64,000 nt of DNA from Callipepla californica brunnescens. Its lineage: Eukaryota; Chordata; Aves; Galliformes; Odontophoridae. Position 1 is the first letter of the stretch; the number at the start of each line of letters is the position of its first letter. Below, piece after piece: positions 12,324 to 26,208 of the stretch. The stretch spans positions 5,147,501 to 5,211,500 of the forward strand of contig JALIRH010000010.1 of assembly GCA_023055505.1 (NCBI GenBank), given 5' to 3'. A program made the translations under genes and the position numbers. The notes beneath the pieces were generated by a model. It ran no database searches, was not told the origin of the DNA, and saw only the letters and a program-made list of their open reading frames with translations.

Positions 12324-13482
12324 CTAGAAGAGAAAGGGACAGAAAAATCATTACACTTTTTTAAGCCAGCAAATTCAAAAGGATGTCCTTTCTAAATCAA
12401 GATAACAAATACAGGATTAGATGGTATCTACCCAACTGTAGTTGCATCTTACAGCAGTAGTGACTTGGTCTGAATCATCTTGGTGTCTCTAGAGAGAACC
12501 ACCACCACCGTTTGGCTTTCGGTATTTAATGTCAGTTAACAGACTTCACATGCAGGAAACAAAGATTCTCAGCATGCATTTCTTCTATTATAAAGCTGGC
12601 AGGTGTCAATTGTCTTAAAGAACCAAAATCCTGATTAATAACAACGATTATTTAATTCCTTTATTTATTTATTTGTTTCCTTGTTTTAATAAAGTCTTTT
12701 CATCTTGACTTCCTCCAGACATGGTTGGTACCTGTGTACTGCCAACACAAATGAAAAAGTATATATGGGGACAGTTACTTTGCATGCAACTCCCAAACAC
12801 CAGTAGCATGTTCTTCAAAACACCTTCCTAGGCTGCAATAGGGATCTGCAACCTGTCCAAGGGAGAGCTGTACAAATTAGCTACCAGCCTACAGTCACTA
12901 GATGGCAATAGATGTGCTTTGTCAGAATGCAAAAGGGACATAACTCAGGTCCTGTAGGGATTCAGTATAGTAGAGTTTGCTTTTGAAATGCTAGCGACAC
13001 CGACCTCCACTTTTTAATAAACAATCACATTTGCCACAGCCACAGTCCTTTCCAAAAACATTAAAATCAATTTAAGCAATAATAATAGTAAGTATGTACA
13101 CACATTAAAGTCAGAGTACAACATGATGTATATATATAAACAGCGTTGACCACAAATTAGGCAGTGATTTCCAACGCTCTGGCCTTACAGTATGTAAGAC
13201 ATTTCATAATAAATATATTAGCTTTTTATTTTTGCTTTATTTCACTAAGATACATGTATGATTAATAATTTAATGGAAGGAACTTATAACCAGTTGTGTT
13301 TTTAGAATGTTTTATGATTATGGAGTAGACATCAGAAAAAGAAACTTTTCTAGCTGAAGCAGAAAAACACTACATTATTAGTTCTGTCAGCGCAAACTCT
13401 TCAGTCTCTGCTTTCTGTTATTTGTTCTGTCAATGGAAGTTCTGCATGGTACAGCAGTACCCCACTTTCTCATTCAAGAGGA

Positions 13483-13514
13483 AACTCTTGTGCGTATCAA
13501 AACTCTTGTGCGTA
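13483..13514. repeat. Short direct duplication, period 18
   Basis: The unit aactcttgtgcgta occurs at 13483-13496 and again at 13501-13514, with four bases between, in intron 8. Confidence 0.9.
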
Positions 13515-16189
13515 GTCAGCACAATTTTATTTCACCATTATTTACTTCAGTTCTACTAACTACTATACCAAATTCAAACTTCAAATCAATGACTCCTTTA
13601 TGTAAACCTACCTTTTGCATTCAACTCTCTTGTCTACAATGTTATATGCTCCAGAATAAGTGAAGGTTTCTATTTCCATTTTGATTTACTGGACCAAAGC
13701 TCATTTCCACAGGCTCCCATAGGACTCAAATAAAAAAAAAAGCAACACCAGAGATATGTATTTCTTGCCAAAGTGCAGAACATTAGGAAGACAGAAAGGT
13801 CAAAAAGAGTGTTTCTGATTATGAAAACAATTCAATTGTGCAAATTGTTGTGTATTAGATGTGCGAAATAAGCTTTCAGTGAAAAAGCAGAGCTCTTACT
13901 TGCTTGTGTCTGGCAAACTAAGGACAGTGCTATAATTCTCCATGAAAGCTGTGTTCACCAATCTCACCAATTGCTCAGTATTCTAGGAGGTGTCAGTGAC
14001 ATGATGTGCAGACTGGTCGTAGAGATGGGAGTATGCATACGGTGTCTGAGCAGAAGCTGAATGAAAACTACACAAAAATATAGAAAAAGTGGGGGAAAGC
14101 TAGTAAACTTTCTCTAAGTATAAATCAATTAGTTTATGTCAAAAGCCTAAGATGTGGCGAGGTTCATGGGACAGAATACAGAGAACAATTCTTCCAAAAT
14201 ACAGACTGATGAAAGGAAGAAAAGTTAGACAACTTCTCACCAATTCCACTTCTGAAAGGATTCAACAGAAGAAGTTTAACAAACTGCATAAGGGAAAAGC
14301 AGCATGAGAATGGATTACACAAAAGAGAAAGTGCCTATTGGATGAATATGTGAATAAGTCTTTGGTTCAAATATTCAAAAAGGTGCTCAGGTACTTAAAT
14401 CTGTGGACACACTTGCTGGAATTTTTCAATTCTACAGTGGCTAAATATAAGTTTTTAAAAACGAATGGTTGGAAACTTTTATTCTTGGCTCTCTAACTTG
14501 AAATAGCTGCATTTGACCTCTGACAAATAAATTACTTTAAGATGCAAGTGCTTTAAGAGACAAGATAGCTCTCTGAAAACTATGGTCAGCATTTCTCTGT
14601 AATTTGAAACAAATGGCTGGCTTTTCTGCTTTTGGAAACAAGACTTCATTGAAGAAATTTGTCTCCCTTTTCTTTTTTATTATGTCCCAAGTGGGTTATG
14701 CACCTATGAAGCTTTCAGTTTATCATCTTGAAGCAGGTGGTGGCTGATGTAGGCAAATGAAAACACATTCAACACTTAAGGTCCAGTTACCCTTATGAAA
14801 ACCTGTGGTAAACTTTCAGGCTGCCATAATATCTGAGCCACTGTACTGCTCTAATTTAACACTCAGAATAAAATGAACATATTTTCAAAAACAACAAAAC
14901 TACCAGCTGCATCACACCAATGACCATTGTTGGTGTGTTGAACCACCATATAACTCCTCTTGCTGAATCAGCAGTTCTCAGGTGGCTATCAGCAACAGGC
15001 CCATGGGCTGACTCAGATAAGATAATGCTCCCTCCCAACAACTTAATAGTCACGAGTCCAGGCTCTTGGATAGCAAAAACTAATTTTTGGCAAGTTGATC
15101 ACCTGTCTTACACTTGGGATGAAACAAAGAAGAGGATATAAGGAAGAGAGATAAAGAAAGAGTTGGAGGGGAGGAAGAGTAAAATGCATGCTTAAATTCA
15201 TCTCATAACTGGCAAAATCTGCTGTATTTGCTTCTGAAAGGATCTTTAGTGGAATGAGAGGAGACAAGAAAGAAGGCCATGTGAGAAGAGTAGGCAATCT
15301 TCCAGGACAGCAAGAAATTCATGATAAACTCTGCAGAATGAGGCATAGCAGGGTGACTGCCATGCTGGGCACTATTACCATATCCTAAAGAAGCAGATAC
15401 TGTGCAGCTGAAATGAACACTAATGCAAGTTGCCTTAACTCCTGCAACACTGCCCAGTGCCCAACAGAACATGTGCAATGAGTTGGATTAAAGGAATGTA
15501 GTTGCTAAAGAGGAAAAGGTATAACAAATGCATTAGCTTATTCTTCATTATCCACATGAAATAGTGACTAAGACCAGAGATCAAAGAGTCAGGAGTCCTA
15601 GATTCTGTATTTCTATTAACTTACTGTGTGATTCAGGAAATTCTCAAGTTTCTTTACACAGTGTACTTACTGTTAAGGATGAATATAAGGTATCAACGCT
15701 TCTCCATCTCACAAAGATGCTGGGGCTTGTTAATAAACTTCAATTAATGGGCTTGTTTATAAACCCACTATGGACTATGCTGTAACACTAACATGCACTT
15801 TTTCACCAGCCTCAGTATATACCAGCTACAGCTCATCAGAAGTCAAGATTTATTATCATTATTTAGACTTTCATTGAAATATAATAGGCTTCATATCCCA
15901 GGTTGCCCCAGTCACTTGCACTAATAATGCTAAGCTAACTTTACACACAACAGGTGATCCAAGAGTGGTATCTGCATATGTGAGCTTAAACAAGCTACCC
16001 CACATTTTATCCATGAAAGTTATAAAATGACAAGTAAAATAGCAATTAAGTTCAAGAAAAGTTGGACTATAGCAATTACGTATCACAGAGTCCTCAAGAT
16101 GCAGCACAGCTAAATATTTAATTATAGCAAAACCAGTACATAAAGGTTGCACCACCAACTTCTCCCTCTTCTGAGTTTCAACTTGGCAG

Positions 16190-16250
16190 AAAGCTGGAAC
16201 TAGATGATTTGAGGTTCCTTCCAAACCAAGCCACTCTATGATTCTATGAT
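16190..16250 (+). mobile_element. CR1 LINE 3' end, very short
   Basis: About 60 nt of the CR1 3' terminus in plus orientation: 'tagatgatttgaggttcctt', then 'ccaaaccaagccactctatg' and a repeated ATTCTATGAT-like tail. This short, heavily 5'-truncated insertion lies in CERS6 intron 8. An open frame of 137 codons on the other strand starts in it and is not a gene. Confidence 0.8.
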
Positions 16251-17439
16251 CACATGGAGTTCTGTTCATCCACTCCAGTCTCACACCAGAGGACTTGTCA
16301 GCTGAAGTCTGGCTGCTAATATAAGCTCAGATGCTGTGTGGACAGGTAGCTTCTGCTCGAATACTAACCAGCAAAAACATCTCCTTACAGAAATCACATC
16401 CCTGACATTGAGATCATATTATTTTAAGACCTGTGTAGATCAATAGGATTCCCAATTACTTAACAAAAATGCTGCAGTAGACAGGAAATTATTCATGTTT
16501 GATGTACTATAAGAGATACAATTCTGATCAAGCTGTCACTATCCTGTGTTCAGCTGCACTTTTCTCTTTACTCAGTTTCTACTCATCAACAGTTATTGCC
16601 CATTAACTGATCTTGCAGCCACTGGCATGAATACTAGAATTTCCATCCTTGTGGATAGGAAAAAAAAAAAGCAAGGTTAGAGTCACCTTCACAATCCAAG
16701 CTCAAACCTCAGGAGAGTCTTTCAGTAGACATTAGGATAAGGAAAGAATTCAAATTTCCCAGCAGAATGTGATTATACTCAGCAAAATCTTTTATCAGTA
16801 ATGTATCCTGGCAAAATGCTTGCATGAAGACCTGTGGATCACAACACACAGCAGAGGGAAATGACATTATGCTAAAAAAAAAAAAAATTCCAAATCTGAA
16901 GAACTCCAACTCCACTTTTTATACAAGCAACCGAAAATATAAATCAAGACCCCTCTGCCTGGAGTTCATGATATTCTCTTAATAGGAAAGGCCCATGATG
17001 TAAATGACAGGAAGACTTTGTTATTTTTGCAACACAAGCTATCAGAGAAAATAAAAGCCTTTTTGATGCCTCTTTCAGTTAAGTATAAGTAAATGCAGTA
17101 CCTGTGTGGGAAGAATATTTCTCCTCCTTACTTTAGGAGAAAAGACGGAGTGTGTTGTGTTCAGCTATATGCCATAGCAAACATTTCAGGATAAAAGATT
17201 ATCCAAACATTCTTCAATGCAAGAACTATACAGGACTTGTTCAAAACTCACAAAACAGCTGCAGACACCTATCTGCCAGATACTAGTGTCTCTGAGGTGA
17301 CTTACACACTATCAATAGTTAAGATAGTAGGATTACTGCACTTTTGAATTCCCTTAAAAAAATAAAATAAAATAGCTGCCTGTGGCGCTTCTGCATCAGC
17401 ACACTCCCCTCTTCACAGAAAGGACTATATTTAATAACT

Positions 17440-17895
17440 GTAAAATCATTAAGGTTGGAAAAGACCACAGAGAACATCTAGTCCAACATCAACCCATCAC
17501 CACCATGTCCACTAATCCACATCCCTCAGTGCCTTTTTCTGAAAACTTCCAGTGACATTGACACCACTACTTCCCTGAGCAGCCTGTTTCAATAATTCAC
17601 TCTTCACATTTTTCCTAACATCCAACCTGAACATCCCCTGGCACAACACACAGCTATTCCTTCTTATCTTATCAATGTTACCTGGTAGAAGAGAACGACA
17701 ATGTTCTTTCAGGTTGCTGTAGAGAGCAATAAGGTTTAGTATGGAGAAGAAGAGGCTCAGGGGAGACAATCCCACTTCCCTCAGTTGTTTCTCATAAGAT
17801 TTGTGTTACAGGCCTTCACAGCTTTGTTGCTTTTCTTTGGACATGCTGCAGGGCCTCAATGTCTTTCTCGTAGAAAGTAGCCCAAAACTTGGGTC
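17440..17895 (-). mobile_element. CR1 LINE 3' fragment
   Basis: CR1 in minus orientation, in CERS6 intron 8. It starts (plus strand) with 'aaggttggaaaagaccacag' and 'agtccaacatcaacccatca'. It continues through the region matching the ORF2 C-terminus ('catgctgcagggcctcaatg') and ends near 'cccaaaacttggg'. Internal differences and short deletions show it is old and inactive. Confidence 0.85.
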
Positions 17896-20221
17896 AATTT
17901 TTTATCACACATATCCTTCAGATAAAAAACAATGGCCAACCTCTTTTTTCCTCCCCTCCTTCCTGCAAATAGGCCATTTTGGAGGACTTCAGCTGTCTGC
18001 TGAGGCAGAGGCACCCTTCAGTTCAGCCACACTCGTCAGTCACCATGCCTTGCAGAGCTGACTTAAAAGCAGCTAAAATACGTTCAAAAGTGCCTGGTCA
18101 CATGAACATCACCAGTGCTGCTTCCCTTCTCTTGAGACATTTACACTCTTGAAAATAATTTTAAGCAGAAACAGCATCCTGGCAAATGTTTCTGTCCTGT
18201 TTTCAATCAGGTTTTAGAAAGGACATTACCTCATAATAAAAGAAGAAAAGTGAGAACACTGACTGAACAGCCTGTCCCCAGCAATAGGAGGCATTATTAC
18301 AGCCACAGAGCATGGACTATAGAAACTAAAAATGAGAATAGGAAGTGACTTTGGAAGACCTGATAAAATCCTTTTTCATCTCATTTTTTCCCCAGTTGTG
18401 ATTATGTGTAAGTCTTAAAAACTGAAATACTGAACAAATGCCACTACTTGTTATTTACACTGCAAAGCCACAGTGGTGAATGACACACATAACCTTTTGA
18501 TTTCTTACAGCTTCTGTGTAAACTCATTAGTATTAACCCAGCACTCCAAAGACTCCAGTTTTGCTTCACATAGATCTCAGAGTCCTCAGTTTACAAGTGC
18601 TGTAAACTTGAAATAAAATAACCAGGCATCATTAAGGACATCATCAAGTAATACATCAACAAAAGCAGATGGGATGACATTATACGTACTCTGCTACAGA
18701 GCTAGGAGATGAAGTCAATCATTTTTTCAAATGTTTTTTAGCAAGCTTGCCAAAGACTCTTTATTAAATGTTGTTAAATGGATAGGCTATAAGTTGCCTG
18801 CTGAAACTACAGAGCCCGGATTGCAAGGACATTATGTAATTTTTGCCGTTAGTTCTGCGGCATTTACTCACTGACACCACGAATAATATCAGGAATCAAG
18901 CACATTGAATTAAAATAAGAATGCATTCCTGCAATATCTGCTACCCACAAACTAGGTTGTGCATTATTTTAGACAATGTTGTGAGCAAACTGAGGTCGAA
19001 ACAGCGTCAGAAGGGATTTACTTTCCTAACAAAAATGTAATTTATTTTACTGCAGAGCAATTAAAGATGCTTGTCCAGCTCTATACATAATACTAGCCAG
19101 GCTAGAAAGGTTTCCACTGGCTTCAGGATTCAGTGAGAAGAAGTAAAGCCATCATAAGTAAAACACTGTTCATTCAGAGTCCAGATGAGGTTTGGGCAGC
19201 TGGGATTCATCTGATTACCTAAATTTTCACCGTGCCTAGAAAATAACCAGGATTCGTGCTTTAGCTAGTGCCCTCATCTTGTTTTGATACAGTAGGATGC
19301 TTGTGGATTTGAGCTTTCTGTTATGCCAATATGTTCAGAAGACTGAAGCAGTGTGCATCTGTCAGGGTCCACATGCTGCCTTCCCACTGTACACATGCTC
19401 AAAGGGACAAACAGTAGAAAATGTGCTAGGAAATAAAAACGGTATCAAAGACAACGATTCAAATTCCCTGCACATTAGGAGCTGCACAAAAACAGTCAAA
19501 ATCATCTAGAAAAAGGACAAGGCCAGAAAAAAGAGGTTCAGCAAATCTCTGCAGCAGCTGCTACTAACAGGGGCTCTGTGCTGCCCTATTAATAACTCAA
19601 GTTGCAATTTCACTCAGAGAGAAGCTGATTGCAGGATAAAAGGAAGGAAACAGAACAGTGCAGACTAGCAATACTGGATCACTATTTGGAGACCCAGTGT
19701 GTGCACTAATAACATGGCTGTATTCCATGCTGTTGTTTAACTAATGATGAAATTCAGGAAGGGCTAGTCAGCTGGTCATGCAGAGATGAGAGATAGTAAT
19801 AAGTAACTAGGGCTTGTTCCAGCACACCATGGTGAACAGAAGCTAATTTTAACTCAGCGAGGATTGCTCTATACCTGCCTAATTCATGCAGATAATCACT
19901 GCCATGAAAAGGCAATTAGAAATCAGCCATGAACCATATTCTCACGAACTTTAAAAATGAAAGAATAACAAGGAAACAAGTAGTTATTCTGTAGACTAGC
20001 AGACCCGTGGTAATATAGCTTTTGTTATCATAAGAAAAAATCAATTTAGCAACTGCACATTTGAAATGAAAAGACAGGCATTTGAAGCAGTGAGAACTAC
20101 TATTGACAGAATCTTTTCAAACAGACGCACAAATGGAAGAGCCAGTTAGATGTACCTACTAATATTAAACAAAGCCACACCACACAGCCAAAGCAGTTTT
20201 CTATTTGTGCTCAAGCTTCTG

Positions 20222-20632
20222 ATGTTTTGGAAGCAACAATAGTGTCTAAAGAGGCCAACAACAGAACTACCTGGGTAATGCTTGTAAGAAGCCAGAAGTG
20301 CCCCTAGAAACCAGCTGCTGATTGAGAGGATAAAAACCCAACGAATTCTGAGGAAGAACGGTCAACTCCCCTTCTGAACTGCAGGAGTGCAGGTCAACAA
20401 AACATCGCTGACTGACTTGCTGCCTCCCTCTGGACCAGCAAGATGTCTTTGCATCCCTGGTGGAGACAACCCCCACCTTGTAAACCATTAGCTAGGATTT
20501 CTCCCTTTACTATCACTTCCTCATCTTCCCCACATTCCTTAGTAGCTTGTAATAGGATTTATTTGTAATAAATCATTGGACAGTATCTGGCCTCATTTTC
20601 TGCCTTCATCTTCCTCTGGGAATACATATGTC
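20222..20632 (+). other. LTR-like candidate in intron 8
   Basis: On the plus strand this stretch has a TATA-like GATAAAAAC (about 20328-20336). After 230 nt of more GC-rich sequence with TGCCTCCCTCTGG, there is an AATAAA poly(A)-type signal (about 20566-20573) followed by a T/C-rich tail. The spacing resembles U3-R-U5 of a retroviral LTR. I see no clear TG...CA ends or target duplication, so it may be a coincidence. Confidence 0.25.
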
Positions 20633-23600
20633 AAACCATCACCTCAAATAATGACAATACCAAATTTACCTAGATGAGAACTTGGGGGGGCAGGAGGAAG
20701 GCAATGTGTTCGTTATAATCAGCTTTCACTTACATTTGTACGATAAAGCTACTGGTGTTTTACATTCAACAGTGATTTTACACAATATGTGCATGCTGAA
20801 AACACAACACATGTATTGTGGAAGGAAAAGCATAGTAAGCGTGTAGTCTTGGGGGACTCCTCTTGAGCCCAACTTCACAAATTTCTCAGTTCTCAGAATA
20901 ACAATTCTGCAACAAGCAAAGAAAGGCTGGAAGTCTTGGCTGCTGTAATTCATCACCATCTTCAGCACTACATCTCCTGTAATGTAAGTGCCCATTTGTC
21001 CTCTGTACACTTCAAAAAGTGGTTCATAAATATTACAGCCCCTTGGAACTTTTCTTTCAGATAACTGAAATAAAAACAAAATGACATCAAAAAGCAAATC
21101 ATTCTTTTACCAATGGAGAGAAGACTGGGTGTGTCTGTGCAACTACACTAAAACCAAACGTTTGAGAATTAGTGACAAGAACTTGCAATGCTTATTGGAA
21201 TGAAGAAAGGCTTGAGGTAACGGCTTTTCTCAGTATGACCACAGTATTAGACCAACCAGGAGCTCACATCACTTCTGTCAAGTCTTCACTTTGAGATTGT
21301 CTTCACTCCCTTTACAACTCTGTATCACCTGAGAAGGCATGATATTCCCTCAACTCAGAGAGTTGTGTTTTATGTTGTAATTTGCTAGAACAGCGATTAT
21401 GCTCAAGTGGGAGAATTTCACAAGCAAAATGTCTTGTCAGTGAAAATAGCAGCTTCACTCCTACATTCACTTAGTGGCAGGAGGCAGAAAGTGTCCTGGG
21501 GTTTTTGAATTATTGCTGAAATGAACTCCAGATGCCTGTAGAAAGACTGCTAAATATATACCTAATTGCCTGTTTCTTTTGTCTTAGCCCTGCTGCTAAA
21601 CAACCATCAGATAACAGCATTTGATACATTCTGAATTCTTTATTAGCACCTTTATGCAGAATTAAATGGCACTTGTGCAATGCTGGAGCACAAGCTCATG
21701 CCTGCACTTCATAAGCAGTGTTACTGGAACCCTGCCTTGGATATTCGCCTTCCTGTGTGGGGGAGGTTTACTTATAAATTACAGTCTTCCTTCCACATTA
21801 CATGCTCACCAACTTTTTTTTACCTCTTAGTTTTTATGCTAGAGAAATTTGCATATTTATGTAATATTAATCAAGCACCAGATTTTGCTACTTCAAATAT
21901 TCAGCATGAAGAAAAAGGAGAGCAAAACTATGTTTTCTAGCCTGCTGCCACTGCAATGACTCATATTTGCTGACATGGAAGCTAATGGGGGTGAAGAGTT
22001 AGAACTGCAGCTCCACAGAAAAAGGGGATTTGTGGGATACAAGCTCATGCATCCCGTGCTTAATCCCTACTAACTGTGATTCCCATGTGCAATGCTCCCA
22101 CCAAGCTGAGAACTATGAAACTGCCTCCAAACTCTGTGATTTCAGATGTTGGTAGGGATAACCATTAAGCATATGTAAATTGATACTTTGGTCTGGAGAA
22201 ATGACAGTATCAAAAATCACAGATCATATACACTGCACTTAATACTCTCTTCCCTGTAGTTGAAACATCCTTGCAACTAACACTCCACCAAGAGCTTTCC
22301 TTTTAATTGGAGCCACCCTCTGAAGATACCTCTCAATTTATTCCTTTCTGTTAGAAGGTATTGTAGAAGGCTAATCTGTGATTCATAGTTTAATAAGATT
22401 TCAGTGGAGCCTGATATTCTATTTCTTAGTCATGCAGGTAAGCGCATTGAAGACTGCATGTACTTCAAGGATCTTACTTTTCTTGTAATGTAATTTTTTT
22501 TGTTATAAAAAAAGCAAAACAGAAAAAAAAACAGCACTGTCCATTTATTAAGTAGACAAATTTCCAAAGCTCAAATGCTGGATTTTGTTTGTTTTAAATG
22601 AAAGGGTATGAAAATCAGGAAAATGAACAATTCAAGTCATAGATAGAAATGTAAAACACTGCTACAAACAGCAGCAGGTTTCAGGTAAACTGAGAGAGCG
22701 ACACAAACAGTATTTACATTTCAGTTTCATATTCACAAGGTCCAGGTGAATGGATAAACTGTCCACAGATTCAAATGAAAAAGACATGCACTTCACTCTT
22801 TGGGCAGTTAAGCAGAAGGAAAGGCAGAAGAATGGTTACACCTGTCATCCCATCTGTGAAACAAGAGTACGTTGTCTGCTGCTAGCTACACACGTTCCCT
22901 CTATCCTCACTGATTTTATGAGTCTATTCTGTATGATAGCACCTAACTACTCCAGTGTTATGACGTGTCCTCCCACAGGTTCCACAGGAACAAAGTATGG
23001 TTATTATACAGGCAGCATGTCGAACACATTCTAATTTTGTAAAAAATAAAAAATAAAAATAAATAATAATTTTAAAAAAGTTTATTGCCTATACCATCTA
23101 GCAACTAACCTTGCCCATAGCTGTAACCTGCGGTCCTCATTAGCCCAGTATTCAGCACCAAGGACGTCAACATCAATACCCAAAGCTACCATGCAATGCT
23201 CTTTTCTTTCCCTCTTTCCTAGATCTACTCACCACAGTTTTCATCCTGCTTTCAGCACACTGGTACTCCACAGATCAGGATTCAGACAACATTCAATCAG
23301 AAATGTCGTAGAACTGCTACTGGTATCAAGTGCATACAGGAATGGATGGGTGCACCCCAGATCAGCAGCACAAAATGTTATGCCTGTAAAACAGTGCTCA
23401 AATTTCTTGCTCACTAAATTAATGCTGTGCTGGTAGTGTCTTCTGGGACTCTGCATGTCTGATAGCACGAAGTGTGCATTACAGATATTTACACAGACTT
23501 CAGCTGTACTATGCCTAGCTTTCACTAGCCATGTTAATATTTATAACACTGCCTAGTCCTAGCAAGGGCTTTCTGCAGTGCGACATTTGTCTGCAGTACT

Positions 23601-24020
23601 TCACAGAAATCACTCTAGAGGGCATGAACCTCAGTTCTGGTTACAAATGCAGTGTTATTTTAAATGTCTCAGGTTAGAAGTTAAAGCGTGGATTTTCAAA
23701 AACTTGACTACCACAGTAGGGATGTAAAGGATGGAAAAACCTTGACCTTGACAGTTTTAAGATATATCAAGAGAAAACACATACAGGGCAGCTGATTCTA
23801 GTTAAATATGCATAGGATTAATGACTGCCTTCAAGATCACACACCCTGGAAAGAATAATTTGCTCTTTGTTGACTGTTTACCAAGGCAAGCACAAAGCAG
23901 TGAACTGATCAAGTTTGTCCAAGTAATAAAATGCAAAGTCTAAATTTAAAGTTCCCTCTTTGCCATTCCAAATAACACACAATAGTTTAAATGGTCTGCT
24001 AGAGTTGAAGATAAAGCTTG

Positions 24021-24310
24021 TAAAATCACAGAAAGGCTGAGGTTGGAGGGGTCCTCTGCAGATTATCTAATCCAACATTCCTGCTCAGGTATAGTCATCT
24101 ACAGTAGCCTGTCCAAGACATGGACTTTTTCCTGTGTCACCAGGTCCCCTATCTCATTCAGCTGTAGGCCCCTACTTTCCCTAGTCTTCCTTTTGTCATC
24201 TACGTATTTACATAAGAATTCTTTGTTGCCTTTGACCATCTATTGCCAGATTAAATTCTAGGTGAGCTTCAGCTTTCCTACCCTCACCCTTTCTGAATTC
24301 CTCTCAGGTT
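24021..24310 (-). mobile_element. CR1 LINE, internally deleted copy
   Basis: Minus-orientation CR1 in which the 3' terminal block ('aggttggaggggtcctctgc', then 'atctaatccaac') is joined directly to an interior ORF2 segment. That segment lies just before the reverse transcriptase; its reverse complement gives a G-D-L-V-T-Q motif and the preceding region rich in K/A/Q. Most of the reverse transcriptase is missing, so this is a deletion derivative or two adjacent fragments. Confidence 0.65.
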
Positions 24311-25991
24311 AGCTGTATAAAAAATCCCACCTCAAAGTACTCAGAAAAGAAGTGTAAATTTATTACTGACTTAAAACCATTGAAGGAGAAAGAAATGAGT
24401 ACAGGGATTTCTATTTCAAGCTGGCATAATCAGGCTGAGCCTTCCATGCATTTCTCAATATAAAGTAGTGTGTTTATGGTTAGATTAAATCCTATGATCA
24501 GAAATGCCATAATTTTTCCTAATTGGGATCATACAGACAGAAAAATCAACTCGCATTCATTCAGTGAATGGACAAGTTAACTTCAAGGAAGTACTGAGGA
24601 CAAGGAAGCAAAGACGCTTAAGAAACAAATCATCACTTCTTGGAAAAATATAACATGCATTTTAAAATATGCAGTTTGTATGTCTAACCATTTTCTCCTT
24701 TTGCTGTGGGGCTGAACAAACTTAAAGCGCAGTAGGGATCAGGCATTATCACATAACCCTTTGGGGTCATTAATCCAAACATGAGACTTCTGCATTCTAG
24801 TGTTAATCAGAAGCGATGATACAGATCGGTAAGGGGACCTTAGGCTTACCCTGTTTGCAGTAAACAAAGCCCTAAACAGGTACCATTCTACAGGATTAGA
24901 GAGGAAACTGAAACAAAAGGTGATACTGGTATCTGCACATCCTCTGTCCTCTTAAATAAGGAACTTGGTTGTAATCTTTCTAAATAGACCTCTGCAAGGG
25001 GTAACATTCCTGATGCTTCCCAAAACCAAAACTACTGCCATTATCTTCTGACATAATGATAGATCCTTCCTGGTCTCACAGAGGTGTGAACAGAATCTAA
25101 CTTAAATTTCCACACTAGAGAAAGGAAGAATCTTTAACATAAAAATGTGAAGTCAACACCTGCCAGCCCTGCTCATATATAGGGCACATGACCCTATAGC
25201 AGAGCATTTCCTTTTTAGGCAAAGCTAACTCATACTGTACTCACAGAGAAACCTCAGTGAGTTTCTTTTCCAATGCAGAATGAGCCTGCAGCCTTCTGGA
25301 TACTGAAGATCCTAGCTATAGAATCAAATATCTGCGTCTATTTGTATGTGTGCATGTGTGTGTACCTAAAAAAAGAGTATGTGCACACATAAGCAACTAG
25401 CTTAGTCTGGGAAGAGGTGAGATTACATTAACACCTGTATATTTACCCTAAAGATGCATGCTTTATAGAGCTTTCCCAGTATCTCCAACACAAAGGGTGG
25501 AAAACGAATAGTCTGCAGTATTGCAAATCTGCACAGCAATAACACTCTTACAATCACTTCAGCAGGGCTGGACTTTGCTTAGCTCATTGTGTGTTCTTTA
25601 AGCTGAGCCTGTTCACAAAGTGTGCACTGAAAGCTAAAGAGAAGACCTAACTTCCAGTCTTTTATCTGTTCAATGCATTCAGAGACTAATATTTTATTTT
25701 CTCTCTCACTTCTTGCCAACACAAGAAACTACTTGCTAACATGAAGCCACGTGATTTCCAATTCATTTCTACCTTTAAAACCAGCAGAAGCTCCATATGT
25801 TTCTTGTCAATCACACTGTAAATCCAATGGCAGCCTAGGAAGTAGACTACTACAGCACCTGGTTATACCTGAAATGCTTTTTGATGCTTTGGGAAACAGA
25901 GTAATCCCAATGAATCGTGTTCAATTACAACATAGTTATTTTCAATTTTATTTGATGCTTAGCATTTGGTGGAAATGATGTGCTTACTCAC

Positions 25992-26098
25992 CATAATGGA
26001 TATATGCCAAGCCTACTGACAATGAAGACAATGGCAAACGTAAGGAACAGAAGGTCACTCAGTTTTTGACACTTGCAATAGTTTGCCATTTTGGCAGC
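25992..26098 (-). CDS. CERS6: CERS6 exon 8 (ceramide synthase 6, end of Lag1p motif and next helix)
   Basis: Internal exon of 107 nt. It encodes [20 protein letters not shown] followed by [15 protein letters not shown], then the first two bases of a Trp codon that exon 9 completes. The A-A-K-M-x-N-Y start is the strongly conserved end of the Lag1p motif, and the hydrophobic run is a transmembrane helix. Human CERS6 as recalled reads [20 protein letters not shown] here. The acceptor is TTTCTTTCTTTTACAG and the donor is ATG|GTGAGT, both strong. The two cysteines at exon residues 8 and 10 (human A and F) are a minor difference. The next intron is 13.7 kb. Confidence 0.96.
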
Positions 26099-26170
26099 CT
26101 GTAAAAGAAAGAAATGTCTGTTTACTTCTGGTGAGGACTACTGAACTCTCTTTAGCTGTGTATAAGTCAT

Positions 26171-26208
26171 AAAAACAAAAAACAAAAACAAAACAAAACA
26201 AAAAAAAC
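26171..26208. repeat. AAAAC-type simple repeat
   Basis: A/C-rich simple sequence in intron 7, about 75 nt beyond the exon 8 acceptor. A second A-rich run lies at about 26320-26355. Confidence 0.85.

Larger units (their letters stand above)
12324..25991 (-). other. CERS6 intron 8
   Basis: A 13.7 kb intron between exons 8 and 9, with a GTGAGT donor and TTCTAG acceptor. It carries three CR1 pieces (16190-16250, 17440-17895, 24021-24310), a candidate LTR-like stretch (20222-20632) and a short 18-nt-period duplication at 13483-13514. The remainder is AT-rich with no recognisable exon. I looked for an alternative version of exon 9 and found none. Confidence 0.85.

Noticed and set aside
15871..16284. 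Minus-strand open frame of 137 codons
   Set aside because: It starts in a CR1 3' tail and runs on through intron sequence; no recognisable protein.
20726..21097. Minus-strand open frame of 123 codons
   Set aside because: No family resemblance, no splice or promoter context, and composition like surrounding intron. It does not match any part of CERS6.
12324..25991. Search for a second, mutually exclusive exon 9 carrying the mammal-like loop
   Set aside because: No minus-strand match to an F-E-S-W-E or S-W-W pattern with splice sites was seen.
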